NCBI RefSeq assembly: GCF_003576645.1
Contig: NC_044917.1
Span: 1,554,139 to 1,618,138 of the forward strand
Source of the DNA: Ipomoea triloba
Taxonomy: Eukaryota > Streptophyta > Magnoliopsida > Solanales > Convolvulaceae
Direction: 5' to 3'
DNA: 64,000 nucleotides
This document shows, piece by piece, positions 63,617 to 64,000 of the stretch. The notes under the pieces are model-generated. The model searched no databases, was not told the DNA's origin, and was given only the letters and a program-made list of their open reading frames with translations. Positions within the stretch are counted from its first letter, which is position 1; the number at the start of each line of letters is the position of its first letter. A program made the position numbers and the translations under genes.

Positions 63617-63715
63617 TGTTGTTCAGTGTCAGACTTGAGAGGTATGCATTCAGCACAGAGTAAATCAGACAGGGATAACTGTATAATTGATGTTCTCATC
63701 ATCCACGAAACAACA
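63617..63715 (-). ncRNA. C/D-box snoRNA, copy 2 (same 25S rRNA guide), long terminal stem
   Basis: On the minus strand: 5' stem TGTTGTTTCGTG (63704-63715), C box ATGATGA (63696-63702), guide containing CAGTTATCCCTGT, D' CTGA (63665-63668), a degenerate C' (TGCTGA), D box CTGA (63629-63632) and 3' stem CACTGAACAACA (63617-63628). The stems pair at 11 of 12 positions, one of them G-U. The guide pairs 13 bases with ACAGGGATAACTG of 25S rRNA and targets the same G as copy 1. All canonical parts of a 99-nt snoRNA are present. Confidence 0.8.
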
Positions 63716-63910
63716 TTAACCCTAACCAATACACACAATGCAAACAAACCAGACGACCAAACACGATTTCCAGTTCAATGCCAGAACAGGATGAAAATTA
63801 AAAAAAAAAAAAAAAAGCTCAGATCTTCAGACGAAGTACAGAATCCACGACTATTGAGAATACTTTAATTTGCAGAGCTCTATAGCTCGCGGCAGAGATT
63901 CGTGAGAGGA

Positions 63911-63919
63911 TTAGGGTTT
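63911..63919 (-). promoter_or_regulatory. Telo-box (AAACCCTAA)
   Basis: AAACCCTAA on the minus strand, about 45-50 bases downstream of the putative TATA box. Telo-boxes are enriched near transcription starts of plant snoRNA and ribosomal-protein genes. Confidence 0.6.
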
Positions 63920-63962
63920 ATGATATGGTAAATGCATGAGAAAAAAGCCTAATAATCGCGCG

Positions 63963-63971
63963 ATATATATA
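63963..63971 (-). promoter_or_regulatory. Probable TATA box of the snoRNA host transcript
   Basis: TATATATAT on the minus strand (reading TTCTATATATATCGCGCG) would place transcription start near 63,935, just upstream of the telo-box and about 220 bases before snoRNA copy 2. No long minus-strand reading frame follows, so the transcript is probably non-coding. Confidence 0.5.
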
Positions 63972-64000
63972 GAAGAGAGCGAACTAGCTCCGGGATGTAG

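Overview
This is nuclear DNA of a flowering plant, almost certainly a eudicot. The genes have many GT-AG introns and AT-rich spacers, and they match plant-only families (pollen receptor-like pseudokinase, plant mTERF, DUF1666, Brittle1-like carrier). Several plant transposon types are present. A Convolvulaceae/Solanales-type asterid is my guess from the style of the repeats, held with low confidence. For each multi-exon gene I checked that reading frame is kept across every junction reported.

Layout. (1) 230-535 (+): last exon of cytosolic histidyl-tRNA synthetase. (2) 1158-3637 (+): pollen-receptor-like LRR pseudokinase, 3 exons. (3) 4383-7890 (+): organellar mTERF protein, 7 exons. (4) 8102-8960 (+): His/Arg-rich membrane protein, 3 exons. 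(5) 9225-9671 (+): small plant protein of unknown function. (6) 12728-25522 (-): a very large SEN1/senataxin-type RNA/DNA helicase, 21 exons traced and about 2,450 aa, with two internal tandem duplications. (7) 25.5-30.3 kb: transposon-rich spacer with MITEs, a SINE, and a LINE nested inside a MITE. (8) 30337-32686 (+): Brittle1-like mitochondrial carrier, 5 exons, one apparent GC-AG intron. (9) 34012-38756 (-): Pumilio/PUF RNA-binding protein, 9 exons. (10) 44685-46685 (-): DUF1666 protein, 4 exons. (11) 48891-49727 (-): intronless protein with a DUF3820-like domain. (12) 49.7-51.7 kb: transposons, including a 462-bp nearly complete palindrome and a hAT-like element holding a minisatellite. 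(13) 52165-57951 (+): vacuolar H+-ATPase subunit A, 20 exons, 623 aa. (14) 60536-62274 (+): RING-CH (MARCH-type) ubiquitin ligase, 6 coding exons. (15) 63.2-64.0 kb (-): what looks like a non-coding C/D-box snoRNA locus. It has two related guides against the same 25S rRNA site, a third candidate against 18S rRNA, a TATA box and a telo-box.

Most genes are unrelated housekeeping genes and do not form a pathway. The carrier, Pumilio and DUF1666 genes are adjacent here; from memory the Arabidopsis homologues At3g20240, At3g20250 and At3g20260 are adjacent too, so this looks like conserved microsynteny. The least expected content is the snoRNA locus at the right edge. After it come the duplicated SUMO-interaction-like motifs in the helicase and the nested and foldback transposons.
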